This document shows positions 1-7,573 of a DNA stretch of 25,541 bases, one piece after another. Each line of letters starts with the position of its first letter. Within the stretch, counting starts at the first letter, position 1. The DNA comes from an uncultured Prevotella sp. (GTDB lineage Bacteria; Bacteroidota; Bacteroidia; Bacteroidales; Bacteroidaceae), in contig CAJPTO010000017.1 in assembly GCA_905373605.1 (NCBI GenBank), positions 1 to 25,541 on the forward strand. Direction: 5' to 3'. The notes beneath the pieces are model-generated. The model made no database searches, was not told the DNA's origin, and saw only the letters and a list, made by a program, of their open reading frames with translations. The translations under genes and the position numbers were made by a program.

Positions 1-134
1 AACAAAGCTGATACTGTAAAGCCGACATCGGCATGCGTGCTTATAGCCATACATACTTCCAAAAACATTTCGTTTTGACTATAAAACAATTTCGTTAAAA
101 AAACTAAAGTGTTCTTTATTTCGCATTATTTCCT

Positions 135-142
135 TACTTTTG
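135..142 (+). promoter_or_regulatory. candidate -7 box upstream of the export locus
   Basis: TACTTTTG matches the Bacteroidetes -7 consensus TAnnTTTG exactly. It lies about 100 nt before the first gene (ATG at 244). I see no good TTTG -33 element at the usual 19-21 bp upstream (the sequence there is GTTCTT), so only half of the promoter is supported. The rest of 1-243 is AT-rich, with no recognisable gene. Confidence 0.4.
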
Positions 143-243
143 CACGCATAAAAACCAAGATCACAAATCTAGGCACTTAAAGACAAACAAAAATTTAAGG
201 GCATGGGACGTGGATTTACCACTTCATAACAATCGACCAACAC

Positions 244-1215
244 ATGAACTTTCAACAAGAAATCCGCATTTTGGCAAGCCATTTGCATTCGAATGCGGTC
301 AACATCAACTCCTCCGGACTTTACGCAGGAAAGGCCGGCGTGGCATTGGCCTTGTTCGAAGCTGCGCATTTCTTGCGCGACAACGAGATGGAAGATGTTG
401 CCTTTGCGCTTTTGCAAGAGGCGTTGGTAAGTAATACAGACGACATAGGCTTTGAAAACGGACTGTCGGGCGTGGGCTTTGCCCTCACTTACTTGATACG
501 GCATGGGCTTATCGATGCCGATTTTGACGAAGTGTTCGGCAATCAGTACATGGCCATAGCCAAAGGCTTGAACAATATTGAAAAGAATCCCGACGAACTA
601 CTTAGGGTTTCCAAGACCATTTACTTTCTTTCTTCCCTACAAGGCATTGGTAAAAATGATGCCCAGGCTAGCGACATCATTGCAAAATTGTTCAAAGGCA
701 TGGAGCTCTATCTGTCGTTGCAGTTCTTCGATTGGCCCAACATACGCTATGTGAACAGCAAGACACAGGTTCTGCAAACATTCTCCGCTTACTTAAAACT
801 CATGCACTTCTCGGGTTACGGCCACTTCTCCCACAGTCTGCTTGCCGATTACGCCACCCTTTATCGCTCGGGCATCGTGGCCAGTTCGCCCGCCGTTGGT
901 TATTATTTCGATAAGGCGATAAAGCGGCATGGCCTTTCACAATATGCAGACATAGCCAATGACAACATTGTGAAAGGAATAAGGAACACTATTTGCAACT
1001 TTTCTGCCTTACCCCAAAAGATAGACGCGATGTGCATGCTAGAAGCGTGTGGGAAAAGCCGCGATGAGGTTGCTCGCCTGGCAATGCCCCCTGCAACAAA
1101 CGGCATACACGAGGTGATGCACACGCTTTGTTCGCCACAAGCACCCCACACTTATCAAAACGGCATGGCGCGCTGTATCTTTTACCTGCTCGGTAAGGGC
1201 AACACGTTAACCTAA
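244..1215 (+). CDS. LanC-like protein without evident zinc site
   Basis: A 323-aa protein with two glycine-rich repeats typical of the LanC alpha/alpha toroid: GLYAGKAGVALALF near residues 26-39 and GFENGLSGVGFALTYLI near 73-89. True LanC cyclases bind zinc through a Cys and a Cys-His-Gly motif; I see no CHG and no paired Cys motif here, and the protein is shorter than a usual LanC (about 400 aa). It is therefore probably not a lanthionine cyclase. It opens an operon-like run ending with the C39 ABC exporter, and the GT2 gene starts 10 nt after its stop. A scaffold or substrate-binding role for the GG-leader precursors is possible but inferred. The start at 244 is the first ATG of the reading frame. 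Confidence 0.7.
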   Translation: MNFQQEIRILASHLHSNAVNINSSGLYAGKAGVALALFEAAHFLRDNEMEDVAFALLQEALVSNTDDIGFENGLSGVGFALTYLIRHGLIDADFDEVFGNQYMAIAKGLNNIEKNPDELLRVSKTIYFLSSLQGIGKNDAQASDIIAKLFKGMELYLSLQFFDWPNIRYVNSKTQVLQTFSAYLKLMHFSGYGHFSHSLLADYATLYRSGIVASSPAVGYYFDKAIKRHGLSQYADIANDNIVKGIRNTICNFSALPQKIDAMCMLEACGKSRDEVARLAMPPATNGIHEVMHTLCSPQAPHTYQNGMARCIFYLLGKGNTLT

Positions 1216-1225
1216 CCCCACAAAC

Positions 1226-2068
1226 ATGATGTGCGAGATTTCTGTTGTTATGCCGGTTTACAATTCGGCTGCTTATGTCGCCCACGCCATAGAAAGCGTG
1301 TTGATGCAATCTTTCGACCATTTCGAGCTGATTATCGTTGACGACGGCTCCACCGACAACACTTGTGCCTTGGTTGAAGCATTTTCCGACAAGCGGATTA
1401 AACTTTTGCGCAATGGTCACGACTTCATAGCTTCGCTGAACATGGGCATGAATGCCGCCCAAGGGAAATACATCGCCCGTATGGATGCCGACGACTTGAT
1501 GCACACAGACCGTTTAAGAGTGCAACATGCCATCATGAGCAAGCATCCTGAGATAACCGTGTGTGGCACATGGGCTGCAACCTTTGGCGACAATGCCGTG
1601 CATGCAGGGATGCTGGGTACGGCCAAGGGTATGATAGACATGCCCCTGCTAAACCTTTTGCAGGGCAACTTCATCTTCCACCCCACGTCCATGCTGCGTG
1701 TCGACTTCTTTAAGCAACAATCCTTGCGCTACGAGCGTTACCCTTACGCCGAAGACTATAAGCTGTGGGTGGAAATAGCCAAGCGCGGCGGCCACTTCTA
1801 CGTTGAAAGCCAACCCTTGCTGTATTACCGCGTGTCAGAAACCCAGGTGAGCAGCATGCATGCGTCTGAGCAAGAAGAGGCGGCCCAAAAGATTAAGGCA
1901 GAAATAATGGCTTGGCTGATAGAGCGTAATGCAACGGCCAATCCCGAACTGGGCGACATACACACTGCTTTCTGCAAACTGAAAGACAAGGGGATGATTA
2001 CCGATAAAGAAGCTTCCACTTTCTTGCAACTGATATTCTTGAAGAATAGCGAGAAGTTGAGCATATAA
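1226..2068 (+). CDS. GT2-family glycosyltransferase
   Basis: A 280-aa GT-A-fold glycosyltransferase. The N-terminus reads ISVVMPVYNSAAYVAHAIES, followed by IIVDDGSTDNT (D39-D40-G41) and ARMDADD (D87-A-D89-D90), the nucleotide-sugar and metal-binding motifs of family GT2. YAEDYKLW further on is the usual catalytic-base region. There is no transmembrane segment, so it should be cytosolic. Two tandem ATGs (1226, 1229) make the exact start uncertain by one residue. It lies 10 nt after the LanC-like gene and 39 nt before the first precursor gene. The context suggests it glycosylates the precursor before export, but the acceptor could also be a lipid or polysaccharide. Confidence 0.88.
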   Translation: MMCEISVVMPVYNSAAYVAHAIESVLMQSFDHFELIIVDDGSTDNTCALVEAFSDKRIKLLRNGHDFIASLNMGMNAAQGKYIARMDADDLMHTDRLRVQHAIMSKHPEITVCGTWAATFGDNAVHAGMLGTAKGMIDMPLLNLLQGNFIFHPTSMLRVDFFKQQSLRYERYPYAEDYKLWVEIAKRGGHFYVESQPLLYYRVSETQVSSMHASEQEEAAQKIKAEIMAWLIERNATANPELGDIHTAFCKLKDKGMITDKEASTFLQLIFLKNSEKLSI

Positions 2069-2089
2069 ACCAATCCTATTAATAACTAG

Positions 2090-2220
2090 AAACGTAAACA
2101 ACCAATTATGAAGAAACTAACGAAGAAAAGCTTAGACGAGCTGGCACAAACATTATCCGTTATTGGAGAAGCAAAGCAAAAGACGTATGTGGGCGGAGGC
2201 AATGGAACTTCGGCATCACC
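2090..2220 (+). repeat. identity block 1, first copy (leader region)
   Basis: These 131 nt are identical base for base to 9890-10020. The block covers the 18 nt upstream of the start codon and the codons for the leader up to ...GTSASP. Identity stops abruptly at 2221. Confidence 0.9.
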
Positions 2221-2704
2221 CTACACAACAAAAGAGTTTAATTACATGCTAGATCATGACCAATGGCAAGGCGGATTTGTCGAGGGGATGGGGTATGTAG
2301 CCAATGATGCGAATGTCTACGGGAACTATAAAAGTCCACTTACAGTAACACAGAGTTTCTATACGTTTCCAGATTACATTAAATCATTGTCATCTAGCAC
2401 ACTAGAGATTGTTATCGAGTATGCTTTAGGTAAAGGTTTGCCTGCAGGTTTTGATATTCCATTAGAAATAAGAAACTATTTGCGTGAACAATATGGTAAC
2501 ATGACACGAGACATTCAATATGAACTTATGATTAAAGGAGGCACCGCAACATCTTCCTATACACTCGTTCGTGTGCCAGCTCCAATTACCAATGGCTCTA
2601 CTAATAGCTTTACCTATTCTGTATACGATGCAGATACAGGTGAATTTCTGACAGCTAGAGAATTCAACATGTTTGGGTGGTGGAATAAACCTTCAGGTTA
2701 TTAA
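2108..2704 (+). CDS. GG-leader secreted protein precursor, copy 1
   Basis: A 198-aa protein beginning MKKLTKKSLDELAQTLSVIG and reaching a Gly-Gly-Gly at residues 29-31. This has the layout of a double-glycine leader cut by a C39 peptidase exporter, and such an exporter is encoded downstream (7574-9763). The predicted exported part is about 167 aa, large for a bacteriocin-like peptide. It is rich in Ser, Thr, Tyr, Gly and Asn and has no cysteine at all, which rules out lanthionine or disulfide chemistry. Residues 1-97 and the last 50 or so are shared with the second copy (9908-10498), while roughly residues 98-145 differ strongly. I infer a substrate of the neighbouring glycosyltransferases and exporter; its activity is unknown. 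Confidence 0.8.
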   Translation: MKKLTKKSLDELAQTLSVIGEAKQKTYVGGGNGTSASPYTTKEFNYMLDHDQWQGGFVEGMGYVANDANVYGNYKSPLTVTQSFYTFPDYIKSLSSSTLEIVIEYALGKGLPAGFDIPLEIRNYLREQYGNMTRDIQYELMIKGGTATSSYTLVRVPAPITNGSTNSFTYSVYDADTGEFLTAREFNMFGWWNKPSGY

Positions 2705-2713
2705 CTTTCTGTG

Positions 2714-2773
2714 CTTTTTCGGGATGCCCCTTATGAATGGACCTCAAAGGTTCTTCATAGGGGTACCGAAAAG
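2714..2773 (+). promoter_or_regulatory. long intercistronic hairpin after precursor 1
   Basis: The gap between the precursor stop and the esterase-like start folds into one extended hairpin. CTTTTTCGG pairs with CCGAAAAG (one bulged T), CCCCTTATGAA pairs with TTCATAGGGG (one bulged T), and GGACCT pairs with AGGTTC around a CAA loop. There is no T-run after it, so it is not a simple terminator. A likely role is to protect the precursor mRNA or slow downstream transcription, raising precursor over enzyme levels. The equivalent gap in copy 2 (10499-10559) has no such structure. Confidence 0.6.
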
Positions 2774-2792
2774 TCTAAATAGTAGTCAACAG

Positions 2793-4511
2793 ATGAAAAC
2801 AACCCTTTCTTTTCTTTTCCTTTTCGTATCGCTCTTCGCAACAGCCAGTAACAAGTCGGGCCTATTCGGGTATAGGTGGTGGCCGCATTATCAGTACCCA
2901 TATTTACTAACTGATTTAGATACTACGACTGCAGCACGATGGCTGTTGAACCTGAATGTTGTAGCTCCACTTAAGGGGGTGTGGTGCACGTTGTTGCCTA
3001 CGTACCATCTTGCAGGAGAAACAAACGACCTCACGGTGAAAGTCACGTATAGGTCGAAAGACGTAAAACAGTTTTATGTAACGCTCAATGCCATTACCAA
3101 GGACGCACGCGTTTCTTTGTGTGACACAATAACGTTGCCGGCATCACTCAGTTGGGCGGAAGTAACAAGGCACGTGCGATTGAAACACACCGACTTGTTA
3201 AACGTGTCTTTAGAGGCAACAGGCAAGACGGACACATTAGGGACAATCCAGCTTGCTGACTTTGGTGTGTATGCTGATGGGTTTAAACTAAGAAATGACG
3301 TGGCAGATGCAGCTGTCGCTCCTTTGTTCAACGGCAACGACTTGCTTCACTGGGGATATGGCAATTACGAGAACCTGCCTTTCATGGAAAGTCGAATTCT
3401 TGCTGTTGGCGAGACCATACATGGCACGAGCACAATGAATGCCATCGCGATGGACGTGATTAAAGAACGCGTGCTGAAGCATCAATGTAAGTTGGTGGTG
3501 CTGGAACTGCCAATGGAGAGCACCTTCTATATAAATAGGTATGTGAAAAACGACACGCGGTTTAAACGTGATTACGTAGCGCATTACTTAGATGACACTT
3601 TGTTTGGCGAAGCCACAATGCGGTTTATTGACTGGCTAAGGCAATACAACGCAACACACAACAACAGCGTTTCGGTTATCGGGTGCGATATCAATACCGA
3701 TTGGATGGTGGGGCAAGTGAACCTCTTCAACTTCTTGTACGCGCTTAACGATGGACAGAAGACTCCAGAGATGGCCGACTTCTGTAAAGCGGTGTTGGTA
3801 GACATGAGATGGGGATCAAAAAGAAATGTTGCTGCTTTGCTCAATAGCAGTGAGGTTATAAAGGGTAGTTTGCAAGAAGACGAGCGATTGCTGGTTCATA
3901 AGGCCATACGGCTGATGCAATGGATTGCAAACAGCGATAAACGTTTTGGGCATCGCGATGGGGTTATGGCGCAATTCACACAGTTTGCAATAGACAGCGT
4001 GTATCCCAAAGGCACAGTCACAACGATGTACGCCCACACGATGCATTCGAACTATGCGCTAGCAGTTAGCCCTGTTTTCCCCTACTATTACAGTGCAGGG
4101 CATAGCCTGAAGGATAAGTATGGCGAAAGTTACAGTTGCATAGACATTGTTGCTTGTCAAGGGGCAACGATTGTGAGTGAAAAGAATGGTGAATATCGTG
4201 GTGGCATGCTTGCCGCAGCACCAATGCGCAGCATTGAGTACCAGCTTGGACAGCTGGGTGCAGACTCACTTTACTTACCCATGAGTAAGCTTCTACGCAA
4301 CGAAGCCTTACAAATGCGATATGCAGGAAGTGGCAGTACAAAATCACAATTTACATATTCCTATCCAAAGGCTAGAGTTGATGGAGTGCTATTTGTTCGC
4401 AAGGTTGAACCTGTTATAAAGAATGAGCAGACAATCAATGGATGGAAAGACGAGCGAAATAGTACACTTAACGCTTACAAAGAGGCATTAGACAAGATGA
4501 AAGCCATGTAA
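2793..4511 (+). CDS. secreted erythromycin-esterase-like protein, copy 1
   Basis: A 572-aa protein starting at the ATG at 2793. The upstream in-frame extension would overlap the precursor gene and bury the signal peptide MKTTLSFLFLFVSLFATAS. After an N-terminal region of about 180 aa I do not recognise comes an erythromycin-esterase-like domain: GETIHG (Glu207, His210), LELPMES (Glu238/Glu242) and YAHTMH (His415, His418). These match the Glu/His active-site pattern of the Ere family. The family contains macrolide esterases and many uncharacterised homologues; the export signal and the precursor next door argue against simple macrolide resistance. It may act on the exported product in the periplasm or at the surface. 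It ends 11 nt before the broken GT4 gene. Confidence 0.8.
   Translation: MKTTLSFLFLFVSLFATASNKSGLFGYRWWPHYQYPYLLTDLDTTTAARWLLNLNVVAPLKGVWCTLLPTYHLAGETNDLTVKVTYRSKDVKQFYVTLNAITKDARVSLCDTITLPASLSWAEVTRHVRLKHTDLLNVSLEATGKTDTLGTIQLADFGVYADGFKLRNDVADAAVAPLFNGNDLLHWGYGNYENLPFMESRILAVGETIHGTSTMNAIAMDVIKERVLKHQCKLVVLELPMESTFYINRYVKNDTRFKRDYVAHYLDDTLFGEATMRFIDWLRQYNATHNNSVSVIGCDINTDWMVGQVNLFNFLYALNDGQKTPEMADFCKAVLVDMRWGSKRNVAALLNSSEVIKGSLQEDERLLVHKAIRLMQWIANSDKRFGHRDGVMAQFTQFAIDSVYPKGTVTTMYAHTMHSNYALAVSPVFPYYYSAGHSLKDKYGESYSCIDIVACQGATIVSEKNGEYRGGMLAAAPMRSIEYQLGQLGADSLYLPMSKLLRNEALQMRYAGSGSTKSQFTYSYPKARVDGVLFVRKVEPVIKNEQTINGWKDERNSTLNAYKEALDKMKAM
3411..3675 (+). repeat. identity block 2, first copy (esterase active-site region)
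   Basis: This segment matches 11193-11457. It is identical over 3411-3651 (241 nt) with one C/T difference at 3652. It encodes the GETIHG to Trp-Leu-Arg-Gln-Tyr part of the esterase-like domain. Sequence on both sides is clearly diverged between the copies. Confidence 0.9.
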
Positions 4512-4839
4512 ATTTTCCTGATATGAAGATAGCATTCTTAACAACACTCGACCCCGATGACGCTAACACGTGGTAGGGAACATCAAACCACATCCTGCAA
4601 ACCTTGCGAAAGAGCCACGAAGTGAAGGTTGTTGGGCATAACATGCTTCCACAAGCATTGTGCTTTGCAAAAAACAAAGTTGCACCAAAGCGTGACATGT
4701 GCGAATATTCACTCGTCTTTGGCCGGCTGTGTGCAAAAGAAGTGGCGGATTGCGACCTTGTGTTTTTCGGCGACTTATACCTTGCACCTTATCTTGAGAC
4801 AAACATCCCCTTGGTTCATCTAAGTGATGTTACCTATCA
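4468..4839 (+). repeat. identity block 3, first copy (esterase end to GT4 start)
   Basis: This segment matches 12250-12621. The first 286 nt (4468-4753) are identical, then a few substitutions appear, and homology ends sharply after 4839. It spans the last codons of the esterase-like gene, the 11-nt spacer and the 5' part of the GT4 gene, including its first TAG codon. Confidence 0.9.
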
Positions 4840-5632
4840 CGCCTTTAAGGACTACGGGGGCGCAGACGACAACGCGGAAGATGTGAAGCAAACAGAAAAC
4901 GATGAACGCAAGCTCTTGAACAAATATACCACCATCATCTACAGTTCTGAATGGGCGAAGCAAAGTGCCGTTAGCCATTACGATGTAGACCCGTCAAAGA
5001 TACATGTGGTGGAGTTTGGCGCGAACATTCCACATCCCACCGATTACCAAATAAACATTGACACAAGCGTTTGCAACTTGGTGTTTATCGGTCGAAATTG
5101 GGAAAAGAAAGGAGGCGATAAGGCGTTGGGTGCATTCAGAGAACTGAAAAGCAAGGGGATGAACTGCACGCTTACCATCATCGGCTGCAAGCCGTCTTGC
5201 GCCGAAGAAAAAGGCATCGTGGTTTATCCTTTCCTAGACAAGGCCAACCCCATGCACTTGTCTAAGATATGTGACATACTCCGCACGGCGCATTTCCTCG
5301 TCTAGCCAACCCTGTTTGATGCGTTTGGCATCGTGTTTTGCGAGGCTTCGGCTTATGGCGTGCCGAGCGTTGCCGCCAATGTGCAAGGGACAAGTCAGCC
5401 CATCAGCGAGGGCAGAAATGGTTTCTTGCTCCCGCCAACGGCAACGGCAGCCGATTACGCCCGAAAGATACAGGCAGCGTGCGCCGACAGGGACAAATAC
5501 ATTGCGCTAAGAAAATCTTCGCGCGAAGAATACGAAACGCGGCTGAACTGGGATGTGTGGGCAAAAAAGGTGAACTGCATACTGGAACAAACGCTAATAA
5601 ACTATAGGAATGCATATGGAAGACAACAATAA
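4523..5632 (+). pseudogene. GT4-family glycosyltransferase interrupted by two in-frame TAG codons
   Basis: A 370-codon frame starting MKIAFLTTLDPDDANTW that stays open apart from TAG at 4574-4576 and TAG at 5303-5305. The first falls where GT4 enzymes usually have Ser in a W-S-G-T motif; the second falls where a Leu precedes PTLFDAFGIVFCEASAYGVP, the C-terminal nucleotide-sugar-binding motif. Both are one base away from a sense codon (TCG or TTG to TAG), and the rest shows no frameshift or obvious decay. It sits between the esterase-like gene and the GT25-like gene, overlapping the latter slightly. The simplest reading is a recent pseudogene. TAG readthrough is the alternative, but the GT2 gene at 14361 ends with TAG in normal use. 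An internal start such as TTG 4604 could express a fragment. Confidence 0.75.
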
Positions 5633-6293
5633 CGGGTTTTACCTGTCCATATACGTTATCAATTTGGAAGAGCGAACGGAACGTAGGCTGCATATTGAAA
5701 AGCAATTCCGTGGCAAAGCGGAGTTCCAACTCAACTGGATAAAGGCAGTGAGGCATCCCATTGGTGCGGTAGGGCTGTGGCAAAGCATGGTGCAAGCCGT
5801 GCGTAAGGCAGAAGAGAACAAAGACGACATCATCGTTATTTGCGAAGACGACCACACTTTTACACCTGCCTATAATAAGGAGTACCTGTTGCGCAACATT
5901 CTTGAAGCCGAAGCGCAAGGCATAGAATTGCTTTCGGGAGGCATCGGAGGTTTTGGCATGGCCGTTCCCACTTCGGTCAATCGCTATTGGGTGGACTGGT
6001 TCTGGAGTACGCAGTTCATCGTTGTTTTCAAACCTTTGTTTAAGCGAATACTTGATTACGACTTTAAGGACAGCGACACTGCCGATGGGGTTTTGTCTGC
6101 CCTTACAGCCGACAAGATGGCCTTGTACCCCTTTATTTCGGTGCAGACAGATTTTGGCTACTCGGACGTAACGCGCAGCAATAACGACAATGTAGGGCTA
6201 GTGGACCAACTTTTCTTGCGCTCATCGCTTCGTTTGCACATTGTTCAGCAGGTGGTGCAAAGATATGGGAGAACTGCATATGGAGGACAATAA
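5616..6293 (+). CDS. GT25-like glycosyltransferase
   Basis: A 225-aa protein with the GT25 (LPS biosynthesis type) opening IYVINLEERTERR and the acidic motif VICEDDH (Glu77-Asp78-Asp79). I prefer the ATG at 5616 to that at 5610, because an AGGA lies 6 nt before 5616 and directly abuts 5610. The gene overlaps the end of the GT4 frame and, at its own end, the start of the HlyD-like gene, so translation is probably coupled. GT25 enzymes transfer galactose or related sugars to lipooligosaccharide or to protein. Here the precursor is a plausible acceptor, by context only. It is the third glycosyltransferase of the locus and, with the GT4 broken, the second that is intact. Confidence 0.75.
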   Translation: MEDNNNGFYLSIYVINLEERTERRLHIEKQFRGKAEFQLNWIKAVRHPIGAVGLWQSMVQAVRKAEENKDDIIVICEDDHTFTPAYNKEYLLRNILEAEAQGIELLSGGIGGFGMAVPTSVNRYWVDWFWSTQFIVVFKPLFKRILDYDFKDSDTADGVLSALTADKMALYPFISVQTDFGYSDVTRSNNDNVGLVDQLFLRSSLRLHIVQQVVQRYGRTAYGGQ

Positions 6294-7572
6294 ACGCAAT
6301 GAACGGTCGGAAGAGGTGCAAGCCATTGTAGACCGCATGCCCACCTCGTGGGCAAAGTGGGTCGCATTGTGCGTTGGCGTATTGATGGGCATCATTGTCT
6401 TGCTGGGTTTCCTCATCCAATATCCTGATACAGTAGATGGCCCCGTTTCCGTTACGGCCAATACAGCTCCTGTTCGCTTAGTGGCAAACGGCAATGGGCG
6501 AATGTATTTGCTCAAAGCAAACAAGGCTTCGTTGAGGAAAGGCGATGTCATCGCATACCTTGAAAGTGGGGCAAACTATCGGCACATACTCAAAGTGGAA
6601 GGCTTGTTAAACAGGCTTAGCAAGCGCATGCAAGCCACATTGGCACTTCCCGACACGCTTATCCTGGGTGAAGTGAGTTCGGCTTACAACGCGTTCGTGC
6701 TGGCCTACATGCAGTATCACCGCGTGTTGGCATCTAACATCTACGGCACTATGCGGCAAAACCTGCAACAACAAATCGCTTCAGACAACCATGTGATAGA
6801 TAATGTTAACAGCGAGGAGCGGCTTAAGCATCAGCTTCTTCGGCTGTCGGCCAACCAATTACGCAAAGATAGTGTGTTGCTTGCTGCCAAAGTGATAAGC
6901 GAACAAGAATATCAACAGCAACATGCCGCACACTTGTCGCTACAAGAAGCATTGATAGGCCTGCAAAGCAACCGACAACTGAAAAAGTCGGAGGTTAACC
7001 GTAACAAAACCGAAATACAACGCATGCTGTTGGAAGAAACAGAAACGAAAGACAGGGTGTATGCCGACTTCGTTACGCGGAAAAACGAGTTGTCTAACGC
7101 CATCAACCTTTGGAAAGAACGTTATTTGCAATACTCACCCGTTGCAGGCCAACTGGAATACCTTGGCTTTTGGCGTGACAATCGCTTTGTTCAAAGCGGT
7201 CAAGAACTATTTTCCATCATACCAAGCAAGAACAACATTCTTGGGGAAGTTACCATCCCGTCGTTTGGTGTGGGCAAGGTGGCCATAGGGCAGCATGTGA
7301 ATGTGAAGATAAGCAACTTCCCATATGATGAGTATGAATTATTGAAAGGCAAGGTGAAATCCATTTCGCGCGTTAGCCATAAAGTAAAGGCACAAGACAA
7401 GGATATGGATGCCTATCTCGTGTTGATTTCTTTCCCCCACGGCGCACTTACCAATTTTGGTAAACACCTTCCGCTAGACTTTGAGAGCAGCGGCACTGCT
7501 GAAATCATAACAAAACGAAAACGGCTGATAGAAAGACTGTTTGACAACCTTAAATCCAAAGGCGAAAAATAA
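6280..7572 (+). CDS. HlyD-family membrane fusion protein
   Basis: A 430-aa periplasmic adaptor: a short cytosolic N-terminus, one transmembrane helix (near residues 24-47, WVALCVGVLMGIIVLLGFLI), a lipoyl-like half motif, a long coiled-coil region rich in Gln, Leu, Lys and Glu (about residues 90-280), then the second lipoyl half and a beta-barrel domain (GEVTIPSFGVGKVAIGQHVN). This is the usual layout of HlyD-type partners of peptidase-containing ABC exporters. The start at 6280 (MEDNKRN) is preferred over 6265: a GGGAGA lies 7 nt upstream, and the context resembles the start of the GT25-like gene. The exporter begins one nucleotide after its stop, indicating co-translation and joint function. 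An outer-membrane partner is not encoded here. Confidence 0.9.
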   Translation: MEDNKRNERSEEVQAIVDRMPTSWAKWVALCVGVLMGIIVLLGFLIQYPDTVDGPVSVTANTAPVRLVANGNGRMYLLKANKASLRKGDVIAYLESGANYRHILKVEGLLNRLSKRMQATLALPDTLILGEVSSAYNAFVLAYMQYHRVLASNIYGTMRQNLQQQIASDNHVIDNVNSEERLKHQLLRLSANQLRKDSVLLAAKVISEQEYQQQHAAHLSLQEALIGLQSNRQLKKSEVNRNKTEIQRMLLEETETKDRVYADFVTRKNELSNAINLWKERYLQYSPVAGQLEYLGFWRDNRFVQSGQELFSIIPSKNNILGEVTIPSFGVGKVAIGQHVNVKISNFPYDEYELLKGKVKSISRVSHKVKAQDKDMDAYLVLISFPHGALTNFGKHLPLDFESSGTAEIITKRKRLIERLFDNLKSKGEK

Positions 7573-7573
7573 G

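Noticed and set aside
4523..5632. Genome-wide reassignment of TAG to a sense codon
   Set aside because: The GT2 gene at 14361-15137 ends with TAG at the expected length, and the only tRNA in the window reads valine codons.
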